Origin: Verrucomicrobiota bacterium | GTDB lineage: Bacteria; Verrucomicrobiota; Verrucomicrobiia; Limisphaerales; UBA9464 | Assembly: GCA_947454295.1 (NCBI GenBank) | Contig: CANGMO010000121.1 | Location: 1-6,765, forward strand | Direction: 5' to 3' | DNA length: 6,765 nucleotides | Part shown: piece by piece, positions 6,477-6,765 of the stretch | Layout of the letters: every line of letters starts with the position of its first letter | Position numbering within the stretch: position 1 is the stretch's first letter | The notes under the pieces: generated by a model | What the model saw: only the letters and a program-made list of their open reading frames with translations | Told to the model about the DNA's origin: nothing | Databases searched by the model: none | Made by a program: the position numbers and the translations under genes

Positions 6477-6765
6477 TCCAACCGTTCCAACCACTGCCCT
6501 CAAGTTCGCCTGAAACGGGCACGCTTGGATGGTGGCTGGTCATTGGCTGTCTGGCGCTGGCTGTCTTGAGACCGGGGCAAATCCGAGCGGACGACGCACC
6601 GGTAAAAAGCCACTCCCTCCGCGCGGCCAGCGGTTCACGAACCGGATTCACCCTGGTGTCCGCGGAGTTGAGTGGAATTCGGTTCACCAACCGGCTATCC
6701 CGCGAGTTCGCCGCCCAGAATCAAATCCGGATGAATGGTTCCGGAGTCGCCGCCGGCGACGTGGA
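6473..6765 (+). CDS. N-terminus of an exported FG-GAP/VCBS-repeat, ASPIC/UnbV (CRTAC1-like) protein, cut by window edge
   Basis: Only the first 97 codons are present. ATG 6473 is the first possible start after the in-frame TGA at 6449-6451. The N-terminus is a signal sequence: hydrophobic residues WWLVIGCLALAVL (20-32), then a likely cleavage after IRA (37-39) before DD. After a short linker come TGFTLVSAELSGIRFTN (57-73) and NQIRMNGSGVAAGDV (83-97). This matches the opening of verrucomicrobial and planctomycete CRTAC1/ASPIC-UnbV proteins, where GSGVAAGDVDGDG starts the first FG-GAP blade; the blade's Ca-binding loop would follow past the edge. Members are exported beta-propeller proteins of mostly unknown role. 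The terminator at 6316 implies its own promoter in 6353-6472, where I see no clear -35/-10 pair. Confidence 0.8.
   Translation, partial: MIQPFQPLPSSSPETGTLGWWLVIGCLALAVLRPGQIRADDAPVKSHSLRAASGSRTGFTLVSAELSGIRFTNRLSREFAAQNQIRMNGSGVAAGDV

Noticed and set aside
6439..6690. An 83-codon minus-strand ORF over the start of the last gene
   Set aside because: It overlaps the well-supported signal peptide and TGFTLVS...GSGVAAGDV sequence on the plus strand and shows no family resemblance.

Overview
The window comes from a GC-rich Gram-negative bacterium, very probably a member of the Verrucomicrobiota in the Planctomycetes-Verrucomicrobia-Chlamydiae (PVC) superphylum. Three independent signs support this. 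The first gene encodes a PVC-type beta-propeller/HEAT/CxxCH cytochrome. The second encodes a very large secreted protein made of PA14 and Ig-like modules, ending in the 'GPWTDV..ATSP...FYR' tail I know from verrucomicrobial exported proteins. The third opens like an FG-GAP/ASPIC-UnbV (CRTAC1-like) exported protein. The placement rests on remembered family features, not on a search.

Layout, all genes on the + strand: (1) 3-2291, the 3' part of the PVC-type cytochrome gene; its first codons lie left of the window. (2) 2292-2660, a 369-base intergenic region with no convincing gene but four or five inverted repeats laid end to end, and a TTGACA box overlapping the last of them. (3) 2661-6299, a 1,212-residue secreted multidomain protein with a duplicated PA14 domain, preferred start ATG 2661. 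(4) 6316-6352, a strong intrinsic terminator. (5) 6353-6472, a short spacer holding a 30-codon ORF whose stop overlaps the next start as ATGA. (6) 6473 to the right edge, the 5' end of the FG-GAP/ASPIC-type gene.

All three products appear to be exported (two have visible Sec-type signal sequences; the first has the tail of one), so the window is a cell-envelope or extracellular locus. The three genes probably do not form one operon: the terminator separates the second from the third, and a long structured spacer separates the first from the second. The large gene has very strongly biased codon use (no TTA, CTA or TCA codon in 1,212 codons), suggesting an abundantly made protein. The cytochrome gene does not show this to the same degree. 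I see no tRNA, rRNA, CRISPR array, insertion sequence or integrase.

The points most worth following are the tandem hairpins at 2333-2535, the function of the large PA14/Ig protein with its unnamed C-terminal domain, and the small ATGA-coupled ORF before the last gene.
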